A stretch of DNA of 64,000 nucleotides from Terrabacter sp. Ter38 (GCF_024519435.1 NZ_JALJRZ010000007.1:124001-188000); one strand, 5' to 3'. Counted from the first letter of the stretch, positions 16,299-26,547 are shown. Notes: generated by a model not told the origin, from the sequence alone. A program made the numbers and translations.

Positions 16299-17600
16299 AT
16301 GAACGAGTTCTCACGTCGAGGCTTCCTCGGCCTCGCCGGCGCGGCCGGCGTCGCCGGTCTTGCGGCCTGCGCGGGCACCGGCACGTCCCCGACGACGGGC
16401 GGCGGCGGCGGCTCGAGCAACACCATCGAGTTCTGGAGCAACCACCCCGGCAACAGCAAGCCGGTCGAGCAGGAGATCATCAAGGCCTTCGAGGCGGCCA
16501 ACTCGGGCCTCAAGGTCAAGCTCGTCGACGCCGGCAAGAACTACGAGGAGGTCGCGCAGAAGTTCAACGCCTCGCTCGCCGGCGGCTCGCTGCCCGACGT
16601 CGTCGTCGTCTCGGACGTCACGTGGTTCAACTTCGCGCTCAACAAGCAGCTGAGCCCGCTCGACGATCTGCTGTCGTCAGCGAAGATCGAGACGAGCGAC
16701 TACGTCGACGCGCTCTACAACGACTACAACCTCGACGACAAGCACTACGCGCTGCCGTACTCGCGGTCGACGCCGCTCTTCTACTACAACAAGGACCTCT
16801 GGAAGGCGGCGGGTCTCGAGGACCGCGGCCCGAAGGACTGGGACGAGTTCCTCACGTGGGCACCGAAGCTCAAGGCGGCGGCCGGCTCCGACAAGATCGT
16901 CATGGAGCTGCCCGACGGCTCGAACTACCTCGACTGGGTCTTCCAGAACATGGTGTGGGGCTACGGCGGTGCCTACTCGAAGGAGTGGACGCCGACGTTC
17001 TCGGACCCCAACACGGTCAAGGCCGGGACCTACCTGCAGAACCTCGCCAAGGACGGCTACCTCAAGCTGTCCAAGGACCCCGCGCCCGACTTCACCGCCG
17101 GCATCGTGGCCTGCAGCATGATGTCGACGGGTTCGCTCGGTGGCGTGGCCAAGGACGCGAAGTTCCCCGTTGGCACCGCCTTCCTGCCCGGTGACGGCAA
17201 CTGTCCCACCGGTGGTGCGGGCGTCGGCATCCCGGCGACGATCTCGGACGACCGCAAGAAGAACGCGTTGAAGTTCATCGAGTTCCTCACCAACGCGCAG
17301 AACACCGTGACGTTCACGCAGGCGACCGGTTACATGCCGGTGCGGAAGTCGGCCGTGGACCTGCCGGAGGAGAAGGCGTTCCTCGAGAAGAACCCGAACG
17401 CGAAGACGGCCATCGAGCAGCTGCCCAAGACGCGGTCGCAGGACAACGCCCGCGTGCTGCTGCCCGGTGGCGGCGCCCGCATCGGCAAGGGGCTCGACCA
17501 GATCGTCCAGGGCCAGGACGTCGCGACCGTCTTCAAGGGTCTCGACGCCGAGAGCCAGCAGGTGTTCGACTCGCAGATCAAGAGCAAGCTCGGCGCCTGA
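16299..17600 (+). CDS. ugpB: Glycerol-3-phosphate-type substrate-binding lipoprotein UgpB
   Basis: The 433-residue extracytoplasmic binding protein has a Tat-type lipoprotein signal (SRRGFLGLAGAAG, lipobox LAAC). The mature protein is of extracellular solute-binding family 1. It shows IEFWSNHPG, FNASLAGGSLPDVVVVSDV, LPYSRSTPLFYYNKDLWKAAGL and the UgpB-like TQATGYMPVRKSAV. A GGGAAAGG ribosome site precedes the ATG, unlike the two tightly coupled permeases, consistent with higher production of the binding protein. Confidence 0.88.
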   Translation: MNEFSRRGFLGLAGAAGVAGLAACAGTGTSPTTGGGGGSSNTIEFWSNHPGNSKPVEQEIIKAFEAANSGLKVKLVDAGKNYEEVAQKFNASLAGGSLPDVVVVSDVTWFNFALNKQLSPLDDLLSSAKIETSDYVDALYNDYNLDDKHYALPYSRSTPLFYYNKDLWKAAGLEDRGPKDWDEFLTWAPKLKAAAGSDKIVMELPDGSNYLDWVFQNMVWGYGGAYSKEWTPTFSDPNTVKAGTYLQNLAKDGYLKLSKDPAPDFTAGIVACSMMSTGSLGGVAKDAKFPVGTAFLPGDGNCPTGGAGVGIPATISDDRKKNALKFIEFLTNAQNTVTFTQATGYMPVRKSAVDLPEEKAFLEKNPNAKTAIEQLPKTRSQDNARVLLPGGGARIGKGLDQIVQGQDVATVFKGLDAESQQVFDSQIKSKLGA

Positions 17601-17670
17601 CGCGCCACTCACCACCCGGTCGTATGCCGTCCGGCGAGGCCTGCACGGACCCGCCGGACCGCTCCGGAGT

Positions 17671-17710
17671 GACGTGGGAGGTGGCGAGCACGCTCGCCAC
17701 CTCCCACGTC
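17671..17710 (+). terminator. Very stable intercistronic hairpin between ugpB and ugpC
   Basis: A perfect 18-bp stem (17671-17688 with 17693-17710) with a CACG tetraloop and no U-tract, 70 bp after ugpB. It may partly terminate transcription or protect the ugpB message 3' end, raising binding-protein output over ATPase. Confidence 0.75.
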
Positions 17711-17754
17711 CCCGGCTCCAGACCCCCGAACCAGAACGACCCGAGAGGCCACCG

Positions 17755-18867
<1,113 letters not shown>

Positions 18868-18869
18868 GG

Positions 18870-19751
18870 ATGGCATCTCGCCCCGGTCCCTGGGCGTCGG
18901 GCCGCTTCGACGTCGAGGGGCATCGCGGCGCCAAGGGGCTCGTCGTCGAGAACACGCTGGCCAGCTTCGCCGCCGCGTACGACGCCGGGGTGACCGGCGT
19001 CGAGCTCGACGTCCGGCTCACCGCCGAGGGGGAGGTCGTCGTCTGGCACGACCCGGTGCTGCTGCCTCCCAAGTGCCGGTCGACCGAGCCGGGCCTCGTG
19101 GGTGCCCGGGTCGCCGACCTGAGCCTCGAGCAGCTGCGCACGGTCGACGTCGGCAGCCAGACGCTCGCCGGTTTCCCGGAGCAGCGACCGTCGCCGGGCG
19201 CCCGCATCTCGACGTTGGACGAGGTGCTCGCGCACGGGATCGAGCACGCGCCCGACGTGTGGTGGACCATCGAGCTCAAGGTCGACCCGCTCGACCCGGG
19301 TGAGTCATCTCGACGTCGACAGCTCCTCGAGGCGGTCCTGGCGAGCGTCCACGAGGCCGGGCTCGAACGGCAGTGCTTCATGCACTCGTTCGACTGGGCC
19401 GTGCTCGAGCTCTCGGCAGAGCTCGCGCCCGACGTCATCCGGTCGGCCCTCGTCGAGGCCGCGGTGACGTGGGTGCCGGGCAGCCCCTGGACGGGCAGCG
19501 TCAGGGTGGGGGAGTCGCACGACGACGTGTGTGCCGGGGCCGCCGCCGTCGGCGCCGGCGTGATCTCGCCCGAACACGTGCTCGTCGACGCGGACTTCGT
19601 GCACCGCGCGCACGCGGCCGGACTCGCGGTCCTGCCGTGGACGGTCAACGCGCCGGCGCGGATGGTCGAGCTCGTCGAGGCGGGAGTCGACGGCATCGTG
19701 TCGGACTACCCCGACCGAGCCGTCTCGGTGCTCGCGCCGGCACCCGCCTGA
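18870..19751 (+). CDS. Glycerophosphodiester phosphodiesterase (UgpQ-like)
   Basis: The 293-residue TIM-barrel enzyme has the GDPD motifs EGHRGAKGLVVENTLASF (general acid/base His and metal ligands), GVELDVRLT and VVVWHDP, and the closing VEAGVDGIVSDYPD. It hydrolyses glycerophosphodiesters to glycerol-3-phosphate and an alcohol. It has no signal peptide, so it acts in the cytoplasm on imported substrate, which supports the ugp naming of the four genes before it. It starts 2 nt after the ugpC stop and a strong terminator follows. Confidence 0.9.
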   Translation: MASRPGPWASGRFDVEGHRGAKGLVVENTLASFAAAYDAGVTGVELDVRLTAEGEVVVWHDPVLLPPKCRSTEPGLVGARVADLSLEQLRTVDVGSQTLAGFPEQRPSPGARISTLDEVLAHGIEHAPDVWWTIELKVDPLDPGESSRRRQLLEAVLASVHEAGLERQCFMHSFDWAVLELSAELAPDVIRSALVEAAVTWVPGSPWTGSVRVGESHDDVCAGAAAVGAGVISPEHVLVDADFVHRAHAAGLAVLPWTVNAPARMVELVEAGVDGIVSDYPDRAVSVLAPAPA

Positions 19752-19785
19752 CGCCGAGGGCTCGCGATGCCGTGCCTCGTGCCGT

Positions 19786-19821
19786 AGCGAGGGGCCGGAC
19801 CTGATGGTCCGGCCCCTCGCT
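19786..19821 (+). terminator. Terminator of the ugp operon
   Basis: A perfect 16-bp stem (19786-19801 with 19806-19821) with a TGAT loop, followed by a C/T-rich run. Confidence 0.85.
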
Positions 19822-19949
19822 CCCCCTCCGGTGCCCCTCCGGGGCGGAGCCGTGGCGCCCGTGGCACACTCGTGCGGTCGACAGGCGCCGATGTCGACGC
19901 TGTCACCGTTCGGTGCAGCAGACGGGTGGGGACCCCTGGACCCCACCCA

Positions 19950-19974
19950 TTCGCTAGAACGCCGTTCCAGCGAA
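19950..19974. promoter_or_regulatory. 25-bp palindrome, likely TetR operator
   Basis: TTCGCTAGAAC-GCC-GTTCCAGCGAA is an inverted repeat with 11-bp arms and one mismatch, 25 bp before the TetR-family start codon. This is the usual size and place for an autoregulatory TetR operator. A second inverted repeat (GGGTGGGG 19924-19931 with CCCCACCC 19941-19948) lies next to it. Confidence 0.65.
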
Positions 19975-19999
19975 CTCATGATGCGTTCGAAGGGCTCCG

Positions 20000-20662
20000 A
20001 TGTCAACAGACCGGGCGTACGACAACAGCTCGCGTGCGGAAGCAGCCCTGGCCACCCGGCGCCGGATCATCGAGGCTGCCGGCGAGATGCTCCTGCGCGA
20101 CGGCTACCACGCCATGTCCGTGAGCGCGCTCGCCGCGAACGCCGGCGTCAGCGCGCAGACCGTCTACAACGCCGTCGGCGGCAAGGCGGCCGTCGTCAAG
20201 GCGGTCTACGACGTGCTCCTCGTCGGTGACGACGCGCCCGTCGCCATGCAGGACCGGCCGGAGTTCCGCGCCATGTCGACGGCCCCGGACCGTGAGGGCT
20301 TCGTCCGGGCGTACGCCGCGTTGTGCGCGACGATCTACGAGCGGGTCGGCCCCCTTCTCGGCGTGCTCCTCGCCCAGGGCGCCGGCGGCGACACGGGCTT
20401 GCAGGAGTTCGTCGCGACGATCGACCGCGAGCGCCGGGCAGGCAACACGAACGCCCTCAACGCCCTCGAGGCCGCTCACGGGCTGCCCTCACAGCTCGAC
20501 CGCGAGCGCTTCATCGACATCGTCTGGACCGTGACGTCGCCCGAGATCTACGACCGTTTCGTGCGACGCTGCGGGTGGACCCACACGATGTATGCCGCCT
20601 GGCTGGCCGAGGCGGTCGTCGCGATCTTCGACCGCGCCAGCAGCGCCGAGCAGGAGGAATGA
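20000..20662 (+). CDS. TetR/AcrR family transcriptional regulator
   Basis: The 220-residue protein has an N-terminal helix-turn-helix (residues about 18-65): RRRIIEAAGEMLLRDGYHAM, then VSALAANAGVSAQTVYNAVG with the typical TetR recognition helix. The C-terminal ligand domain is not assignable to a known inducer class. GAAGGG precedes the ATG by 7 nt. A near-perfect 25-bp palindrome just upstream suggests autoregulation. It is followed at once by a PPOX oxidoreductase gene, probably co-transcribed and a possible target. Confidence 0.92.
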   Translation: MSTDRAYDNSSRAEAALATRRRIIEAAGEMLLRDGYHAMSVSALAANAGVSAQTVYNAVGGKAAVVKAVYDVLLVGDDAPVAMQDRPEFRAMSTAPDREGFVRAYAALCATIYERVGPLLGVLLAQGAGGDTGLQEFVATIDRERRAGNTNALNALEAAHGLPSQLDRERFIDIVWTVTSPEIYDRFVRRCGWTHTMYAAWLAEAVVAIFDRASSAEQEE

Positions 20663-20664
20663 CC

Positions 20665-21126
20665 ATGCCCCGCCAGATCGCGACCAACACCGAGGTCGAC
20701 CGCGACGCGATGCTCGACTTCGTCCGTCCGCGCCACTCGATGGTGCTCATGACGCAGCGCGCCGACGGGCGCCCGCAGGCCTCGCCGGTCACGGGCGGCG
20801 TCGACGAGCAGGGACGCATCGTCATCTCCACCTACCCCGAGCGTGCCAAGACGACGAACGCCCGGCGCCGGCCGCAGGTCAGCGTCCTCGTCCTGTCCGA
20901 CGACTTCGGCGGTGAGTGGGTGCAGGTCGACGGCGACTGCGAGGTCATCGACCTGCCGGACTCCGTCGAGCCCCTCGTCGACTACTTCCGCGCCATCTCG
21001 GGCGAGCACCCCGACTGGGACGAGTACCGCCAGGCGATGCGCGACCAGGGCAAGTCCCTGCTTCGGGTCACGCCCACCCGGTGGGGTCCGGTCGCCAGGG
21101 GCGGCTTCCCCGCCCGCCTCGCCTGA
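20665..21126 (+). CDS. PPOX-class F420-dependent oxidoreductase family protein
   Basis: The 153-residue split-barrel flavin/deazaflavin-binding protein has MLDFVRPRHSMVLMTQRADG, RPQASPV, ISTYPERAKTTNARRRPQVS and a C-terminal LLRVTPTRWGPVARGGFP. It resembles mycobacterial Rv1155-type F420 enzymes. The ATG at 20665 was preferred over the one at 20659 because AGGAGG then sits 7 nt upstream rather than touching the start codon. It lies directly after the TetR gene and 8 nt before coaE. Confidence 0.87.
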   Translation: MPRQIATNTEVDRDAMLDFVRPRHSMVLMTQRADGRPQASPVTGGVDEQGRIVISTYPERAKTTNARRRPQVSVLVLSDDFGGEWVQVDGDCEVIDLPDSVEPLVDYFRAISGEHPDWDEYRQAMRDQGKSLLRVTPTRWGPVARGGFPARLA

Positions 21127-21134
21127 GGTCACCC

Positions 21135-22343
21135 GTGCTGCGCGTCGGAGTCACCGGAGGGATCGGGTCGGGCAAGTCCACGGTCTCGCGACGGCTGGCC
21201 GAGCGGGGCGCGCACGTCATCGACGCGGACGCCGTCGCCCGCGAGGTCGTCGAGCCGGGCGAGCCCACCCTGCAACGGATCCGGGCACGCTTCGGTGAGG
21301 CGGTCGTGCGTGACGACGGCAGCCTCGACCGGGCAGCCCTGGCCGCGATCGTCTTCCCCGACCGCGACGCCCTCGATGCGCTCGACGCCATCACCGGGCC
21401 AGCCATCGCGGCCCGCGTCGCCGAGCGTCGGGCCGACGCTCCTGACGACACGGTCTCCGTCTACGACATGCCCCTCCTCGTCGAGCGCGGGTTGTGGGTG
21501 CACGAGCACCTCACGGTCGTCGTCGAGACGGACGTCGAGACGCGGGTGCGCCGGCTCGTCCGAGAGCGAGGCCTCGACGAGAAGGACGCCCGGCACCGCA
21601 TCGCCGCCCAGGCGACCGACGACCAGCGCCGTGCGGTCGCCGACGTCGTGCTCGACAACGCCGGTACGCCCGACGACCTCGCCCGCGCCGTCGACGCCCT
21701 CTGGCACGAGCGGCTCGTGCCCTATGAGAGCAACCTCGTGACCGGCACCCGGTCACGCCGGCCGGACCTCGCGCGAGAGTGCGTCGTCGACCCCCGCGCG
21801 GACTGGGAGCCACGCGCCGAGCGCGTCGTCGCCCGTCTCGCTGCGGCACTCGCACCGACGGGCATCGTCACCGAGGTGTCGCACATCGGCTCCACGTCCG
21901 TGCCTGGCCTGCTCGCCAAGGACGTCATCGACGTCCAGATCGGGGTCCGCCACCTCGCCGACGCCGACCGGGACGATGTGCAGCGGGCGTTCCGGGACGC
22001 CGGGTACGTCTTCTCCCACGGCATCCACAGCGACACGCCCCACCCGCTCGGGTCCGACCCGGCCGACTGGACCAAGCGCTTCCTCGGCGGGTGCGACCCG
22101 GGCAGCCACGTCCACGTCCACGTCCGTGAGCACGGCTCCGGAGGCTGGCGATTCGCGCTCCTCTTCCGCGACTGGCTGCGCCACGAGCCGCCCGAACGGG
22201 AGGCGTATGCCGCGGAGAAGCGCCGGCTGCTCGGGCTGCACGAAGCCACCTCGGACTACGTCGTGGCCAAGGAGGCGTGGTTCGAGGGCGCGTGGCAGCG
22301 CGCGACGGACTGGGCCGAGCGCACCGGATGGCAGCCGCGGTAG
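21135..22343 (+). CDS. coaE: Dephospho-CoA kinase fused to a GrpB-like (UPF0157) domain
   Basis: Residues 1 to about 200 are dephospho-CoA kinase, with Walker A GGIGSGKST (residues 8-16), DADAVAREVVEPG and VYDMPLLVERG. It catalyses the last step of coenzyme A synthesis. Residues about 225-402 form a GrpB/UPF0157 nucleotidyltransferase-fold domain with VSHIGSTSVPGLLAKDVIDV and HVHVHV. The same fusion is known in mycobacterial CoaE (Rv1631). A GTG start is preceded by GAGG. In many actinobacteria this gene directly follows rpsA; here about 16.6 kb of other genes separates them. Confidence 0.95.
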   Translation: MLRVGVTGGIGSGKSTVSRRLAERGAHVIDADAVAREVVEPGEPTLQRIRARFGEAVVRDDGSLDRAALAAIVFPDRDALDALDAITGPAIAARVAERRADAPDDTVSVYDMPLLVERGLWVHEHLTVVVETDVETRVRRLVRERGLDEKDARHRIAAQATDDQRRAVADVVLDNAGTPDDLARAVDALWHERLVPYESNLVTGTRSRRPDLARECVVDPRADWEPRAERVVARLAAALAPTGIVTEVSHIGSTSVPGLLAKDVIDVQIGVRHLADADRDDVQRAFRDAGYVFSHGIHSDTPHPLGSDPADWTKRFLGGCDPGSHVHVHVREHGSGGWRFALLFRDWLRHEPPEREAYAAEKRRLLGLHEATSDYVVAKEAWFEGAWQRATDWAERTGWQPR

Positions 22344-22387
22344 GGGGCACCCGGCATACGCAGGGGGTGTGTGGTGTTGAGCGTGAC

Positions 22388-23437
22388 ATGCGTGGTGAGT
22401 ACAAGGTCCCCGGTGGCAAGCTCGTGGCGGTCGACCTCGAGGAGGTGGACGGCCGGCTCGCCGGGGTGAGCGTGTCGGGTGACTTCTTCCTCGAGCCCGA
22501 CGAGGCGCTCGGCGACATCAACGCAGCCCTGACGGGCATGCCCGTCGACGCAGGCGTCGAGCAGCTGGCCGCCGCCGTGACGGGCGCCCTCGGCGACGGC
22601 GTGTCCCTCATCGGCTTCACGGCCGAGTCGATCGGCATCGCCATCCGTCGTGCCCTGGGCAAGGCCACCGGGTGGGACGACCACGCCTTCGACGTCATCT
22701 CCGCCCGCGTTCTCGACCCGGCGCTGCACGTCGCCCTCGACGAGGTCATCGCGCGCGAGGTCGCCGCGGGGGAGCGCCCGCCGACGCTGCGCTTCTGGGA
22801 CTGGGACAGCCCGCTCGTCGTCATCGGCTCGTTCCAGTCCTTCCGCAACGAGATCGACCCGGAGGGGGCCGAGCGCCACGGCATCGACGTCGTGCGGCGC
22901 ATCTCCGGCGGGGGTGCCATGTTCATGGAGCCCGGCAACACCATCACGTACTCGCTCGTCGTGCCGACCTCCCTCGTCGAGGGGCTGAGCTTCGAGCGGT
23001 CCTACTCCTTCCTCGACGAGTGGGTCATCGAGGCGCTCGCCGACGTCGGTGTGACGGCCCACTTCGTGCCGCTCAACGACATCGCGAGCGACCGCGGCAA
23101 GATCGGCGGTGCCGCGCAGAAGCGCTTCGTGTCGGGTGCGGTCCTGCACCACGTGACGATGGCCTACGACATCGACGCTGACAAGATGCTCGAGGTGCTG
23201 CGGATCGGCCGCGAGAAGATGAGCGACAAGGGCACGAAGTCCGCCAACAAGCGTGTCGACCCGATGCGTTCGCAGACGGGCATGACGCGCGACGCGATCC
23301 TCGAGTCGTTCACGGCGTCGTTCGCCCGGCGCTACCGGACGACGGTCTCCGACTACACCGAGGCCGAGCTCGCCGAGGCCCAGCGGCTCGTCGACGAGAA
23401 GTTCGCGACCCCGGGGTGGACCCACCGCGTCCCGTGA
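22388..23437 (+). CDS. Lipoate-protein ligase A homologue with permuted domains
   Basis: The 349-residue protein contains a biotin/lipoate ligase catalytic domain (about residues 100-320): RFWDWDSPLVVIGSFQS, VVRRISGGGAMFMEPGNTI and DRGKIGGAAQKRF, the last carrying the adenylate-binding Lys. The first ~90 residues (RGEYKVPGGKLVAVDLEEVD onward) look like the LplA C-terminal accessory domain placed at the N-terminus. It probably attaches lipoate to 2-oxoacid dehydrogenase subunits using ATP, but octanoyltransferase activity cannot be excluded. The ATG at 22388 has only a weak upstream ribosome site. The gene stands alone between coaE and a YciI gene. Confidence 0.85.
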   Translation: MRGEYKVPGGKLVAVDLEEVDGRLAGVSVSGDFFLEPDEALGDINAALTGMPVDAGVEQLAAAVTGALGDGVSLIGFTAESIGIAIRRALGKATGWDDHAFDVISARVLDPALHVALDEVIAREVAAGERPPTLRFWDWDSPLVVIGSFQSFRNEIDPEGAERHGIDVVRRISGGGAMFMEPGNTITYSLVVPTSLVEGLSFERSYSFLDEWVIEALADVGVTAHFVPLNDIASDRGKIGGAAQKRFVSGAVLHHVTMAYDIDADKMLEVLRIGREKMSDKGTKSANKRVDPMRSQTGMTRDAILESFTASFARRYRTTVSDYTEAELAEAQRLVDEKFATPGWTHRVP

Positions 23438-23514
23438 TGTCGAGACCGGCGTGTCCGCTCCGACGTCCCTCCGGAGGCGGCAGACTGGCCACCCGCGAAC
23501 CGAAGGGACATCCC

Positions 23515-23898
23515 ATGAAGTACGTCATCCTCATCCACTCCAACCCGCGGCCGTGGGGCCACCCGACCGGTGACTTCGTCGCCGAGGCGCTGGCCCGGCC
23601 GCAGGAGGAGCGCGACGCCGGAGGCGCGGCCTTCGACGCGATGCTCGAGGAGCTGTCGAAGAGCGGTGAGCTCAAGGGCGGTGAGGCGCTCGGCGACCCG
23701 GCGTCGGCACGGCTCTACCGGTGGGCCGAGAGCGGCACGGTCGCGACGGACGGTCCGTATGCCGAGAGCAAGGAGCACCTGGCCGGCTTCTTCCTGCTCG
23801 ACGTGGCCACCCGGGAGCGGGCCGAGGAGCTCGCCGTGAACTTCGCGGGGCCCGGCGACACCATCGAGCTGCGACCCGCCTACGTCTGGGAGGAGTAG
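23515..23898 (+). CDS. YciI/YCII-related domain protein
   Basis: The 127-residue protein has the YCII-related ferredoxin-like fold signature MKYVILIHSNPR at the start and the family motif DGPYAESKEHLAGFFLLDV near residue 80. Homologues are small cytoplasmic proteins, some fused to or encoded beside ECF sigma factors; the reaction is unknown. GAAGGGA precedes the ATG by 5 nt. No sigma gene is adjacent. The uvrB promoter starts 12 bp after its stop codon. Confidence 0.85.
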   Translation: MKYVILIHSNPRPWGHPTGDFVAEALARPQEERDAGGAAFDAMLEELSKSGELKGGEALGDPASARLYRWAESGTVATDGPYAESKEHLAGFFLLDVATRERAEELAVNFAGPGDTIELRPAYVWEE

Positions 23899-23910
23899 GC
23901 GAGTGGGCGC

Positions 23911-23932
23911 TGTCGGTCGTGCGACGTACGGT
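23911..23932 (+). promoter_or_regulatory. PafBC/RecA_NDp-type DNA-damage promoter of uvrB
   Basis: TGTCGGTC (23911-23918), exactly 8 nt, then TACGGT (23927-23932), and 6 nt later the ATG. It follows the mycobacterial RecA_NDp consensus TGTCRGTG-N8-TAnnnT. The spacing to the ATG implies a leaderless mRNA. Confidence 0.75.
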
Positions 23933-23938
23933 TGAGCC

Positions 23939-26053
23939 ATGCGTCCCACGACCGACCTCCAGCGCACGGTGGCCCCCTTCGAGGTGATCTCCGAGTACAC
24001 CCCGAGCGGTGACCAGCCCACGGCGATCGCCGAGCTCGCCAAGCGGGTCCGGGCGGGGGACACCGACACCGTGCTGCTCGGTGCCACCGGCACCGGCAAG
24101 TCGGCCACGACGGCCTGGCTCATCGAGCAGGTCCAGCGGCCGACCCTCGTCATGGCACCCAACAAGACGCTCGCCGCGCAGCTCGCCAACGAGTTCCGCG
24201 AGCTGCTGCCCAACAATGCCGTCGAGTACTTCGTCAGCTACTACGACTACTACCAGCCCGAGGCCTACATCCCCCAGACGGACACCTACATCGAGAAGGA
24301 CAGCTCGGTCAACGACGAGGTGGAGCGGCTGCGGCACTCGGCGACCAACTCGCTGCTGACCCGACGTGACGTCATCGTCGTCGCCTCGGTGTCGTGCATC
24401 TACGGTCTCGGGACGCCGCAGGAGTACGTCGACCGGATGGCCCGGCTCAAGGTCGGCCAGGAGGTCGTGCGCGACGACCTGCTCCGCCGCTTCGTCGAGA
24501 TGCAGTACACCCGCAACGACCTCGCCTTCACGCGCGGCACCTTCCGCGTCCGCGGCGACACCGTCGAGATCATCCCCGTCTACGAGGAGCTCGCGATCCG
24601 CATCGAGTTCTTCGGCGACGAGATCGAGCGCATCTACACCCTGCACCCCGTGACCGGCGAGGTCGTCAACGAGGAGCAGGAGATGTACGTCTTCCCGGCG
24701 TCGCACTACGTCGCCGGCCCCCAGCGGATGGAGCGCGCGATCCGGGGGATCGAGCTCGAGCTCGAGGACCAGCTGGCCCTCTTCGAGAAGCAGGGCAAGC
24801 TCCTCGAGGCCCAGCGCCTGCGCATGCGCACGACGTACGACCTCGAGATGATGCGGCAGGTCGGCTTCTGCAACGGCATCGAGAACTACAGCCGCCACAT
24901 CGACGGTCGCACGTCCGGCTCGGCCCCGAACTGCCTCATCGACTACTTCCCGGAGGACTTCCTCCTCGTCCTCGACGAGTCGCACCAGACGGTGCCGCAG
25001 ATCGGCGCGATGTACGAAGGCGACATGTCCCGCAAGCGGATGCTCGTCGAGCACGGCTTCCGTCTCCCGAGCGCGATGGACAACCGGCCCCTGAAGTGGG
25101 AGGAGTTCCTCGAGCGCATCGGGCAGACGGTCTATCTCTCGGCGACGCCGGGGGAGTACGAGCTGGCCAAGTCCGGGCCGCCGGTCGAGCAGATCATCCG
25201 CCCCACCGGTCTCATCGACCCCGAGGTCGTGCTCAAGCCGACCAAGGGCCAGATCGACGACCTCATGCACGAGATCCAGGAGCGCACGAAGCGCAACGAG
25301 CGTGTCCTCGTCACGACCCTGACGAAGAAGATGGCCGAGGACCTCACCGACTACCTCCTCGACAAGGGCATCCGGGTCCGCTACCTCCACAGCGACATCG
25401 ACACGCTGCGCCGGGTCGAGCTGCTCCGCGAGCTGCGCACCGGTGTCTTCGACGTCCTCGTCGGCATCAACCTGCTCCGCGAGGGCCTCGACCTGCCCGA
25501 GGTCTCGCTCGTGTCGATCCTCGACGCCGACAAGGAGGGCTTCCTCCGCTCCGCCCGGTCACTCATTCAGACCATCGGGCGCGCGGCCCGAAACGTGTCG
25601 GGCCAGGTCCACATGTACGCCGACAAGATGACACCGTCGATGGAGCAGGCGCTCGACGAGACCAACCGGCGCCGTGAGAAGCAGATCGCCTACAACACCG
25701 AGCACGGCATCGACCCGACGCCGCTGCGCAAGAAGATCGCCGACATCACCGACCTGCTCGAGCGTGAGGACGCCGACACCCAGGAGCTGCTCGGCTCGGG
25801 GCGCATGCAGTCTCGCGGCAAGAGCGGCTCGGGGCGCGGCGCGATGGCGGCCGACGTTGGGGTGTCCGCGGGTGGCTCGACCAACCGTCCGGCGGACATG
25901 GCCGCGGCGGACCTCGCCGGGCTCATCCAGGAGCTCACGACCCAGATGCACCAGGCGGCGGCCGAGCTGCACTTCGAGCTCGCAGCGCGCCTGCGCGACG
26001 AGATCGGCGACCTCAAGAAGGAGCTGCGGCAGATGAGTGCCGCGACGCGGTGA
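23939..26053 (+). CDS. uvrB: Excinuclease ABC subunit UvrB
   Basis: The 704-residue nucleotide excision repair helicase-like subunit has Walker A GATGTGKS (residues 48-55), the beta-hairpin [12 protein letters not shown] used to probe damaged DNA, and helicase motifs [11 protein letters not shown] and [11 protein letters not shown]-terminal UVR motif ([20 protein letters not shown]) contacts UvrC. Full length for the family, with a short Gly/Ser-rich insertion near residue 625. It forms the UvrA2B2 complex and then hands the lesion to UvrC; both partners are also in this window under matching promoters. The ATG sits where the transcript should begin. Confidence 0.98.
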   Translation: MRPTTDLQRTVAPFEVISEYTPSGDQPTAIAELAKRVRAGDTDTVLLGATGTGKSATTAWLIEQVQRPTLVMAPNKTLAAQLANEFRELLPNNAVEYFVSYYDYYQPEAYIPQTDTYIEKDSSVNDEVERLRHSATNSLLTRRDVIVVASVSCIYGLGTPQEYVDRMARLKVGQEVVRDDLLRRFVEMQYTRNDLAFTRGTFRVRGDTVEIIPVYEELAIRIEFFGDEIERIYTLHPVTGEVVNEEQEMYVFPASHYVAGPQRMERAIRGIELELEDQLALFEKQGKLLEAQRLRMRTTYDLEMMRQVGFCNGIENYSRHIDGRTSGSAPNCLIDYFPEDFLLVLDESHQTVPQIGAMYEGDMSRKRMLVEHGFRLPSAMDNRPLKWEEFLERIGQTVYLSATPGEYELAKSGPPVEQIIRPTGLIDPEVVLKPTKGQIDDLMHEIQERTKRNERVLVTTLTKKMAEDLTDYLLDKGIRVRYLHSDIDTLRRVELLRELRTGVFDVLVGINLLREGLDLPEVSLVSILDADKEGFLRSARSLIQTIGRAARNVSGQVHMYADKMTPSMEQALDETNRRREKQIAYNTEHGIDPTPLRKKIADITDLLEREDADTQELLGSGRMQSRGKSGSGRGAMAADVGVSAGGSTNRPADMAAADLAGLIQELTTQMHQAAAELHFELAARLRDEIGDLKKELRQMSAATR

Positions 26054-26083
26054 GGGCACGGTGAGGGCACGGTGAGGGCACGG
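26051..26083 (+). repeat. 11-bp tandem repeat at the uvrB stop codon
   Basis: TGAGGGCACGG occurs three times in tandem, followed by a partial copy (AGGGCACG). The first copy begins with the uvrB stop codon, so the array offers several TGA codons. Probably slippage-derived. Confidence 0.85.
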
Positions 26084-26094
26084 AGGGCACGCTG

Positions 26095-26463
26095 ATGGCT
26101 GAGGGTGCCGGGAGGGGCGTGGCGGCACGGCTCCGCGCCGCCGCCCTTGCGCTCCCCGGGGCGTGGGAGGACTCCCCGTGGGACGGCGACACCGTCGCCA
26201 AGGTCGGCGACAAGATCTTCGTCTTCCTCGGCGACGACTCGATCGGCGTCAAGAGCGCTCGCAGCCGCACCGAGGCCGACGAGTGGCTGCATCGCTACCC
26301 CGACGACGCCTCGGTCATGGCCTACATCGGCCGGCACGGGTGGAACACCCTGCGCACCACGGGCGCGATCGACCCGGATGAGCTCCTCGAGGCGATCGAG
26401 ACCTCCTACGAGATCGTCGTCTCGGGTCTGCCGCGCAGCAAGCGCCCCGGGACGGTCGGATGA
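26095..26463 (+). CDS. MmcQ/YjbR family protein
   Basis: The 122-residue protein shows the MmcQ/YjbR fold pattern: ALALPGAWEDSPWDGDTVAK near the start, KIFVFLGDDSIGVK, and a C-terminal HGWNTLRTTGAIDPDELLE. Family members have a CyaY-like DNA-binding fold and unknown function. It follows uvrB by 41 bp and may be read from the uvrB promoter, but nothing links it to repair beyond position. Confidence 0.85.
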   Translation: MAEGAGRGVAARLRAAALALPGAWEDSPWDGDTVAKVGDKIFVFLGDDSIGVKSARSRTEADEWLHRYPDDASVMAYIGRHGWNTLRTTGAIDPDELLEAIETSYEIVVSGLPRSKRPGTVG

Positions 26464-26547
26464 CCGCCGTGCGACAGTCGACCCGTCGTGCTCACGGTGC
26501 GGACCGATTTGAGGCGCGCGGCTCGGAGTGAAAGACTCAGGCGTTCA

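Noticed and set aside
23898-23939. LexA-type SOS box upstream of uvrB (and of uvrA and uvrC)
   Set aside because: No GAAC-N4-GTTC-like palindrome is present in the promoter regions; the RecA_NDp-type motif fits much better.
23672-25390. 572-codon minus-strand frame opposite uvrB
   Set aside because: uvrB is certain on the plus strand; the antisense product is compositionally biased.
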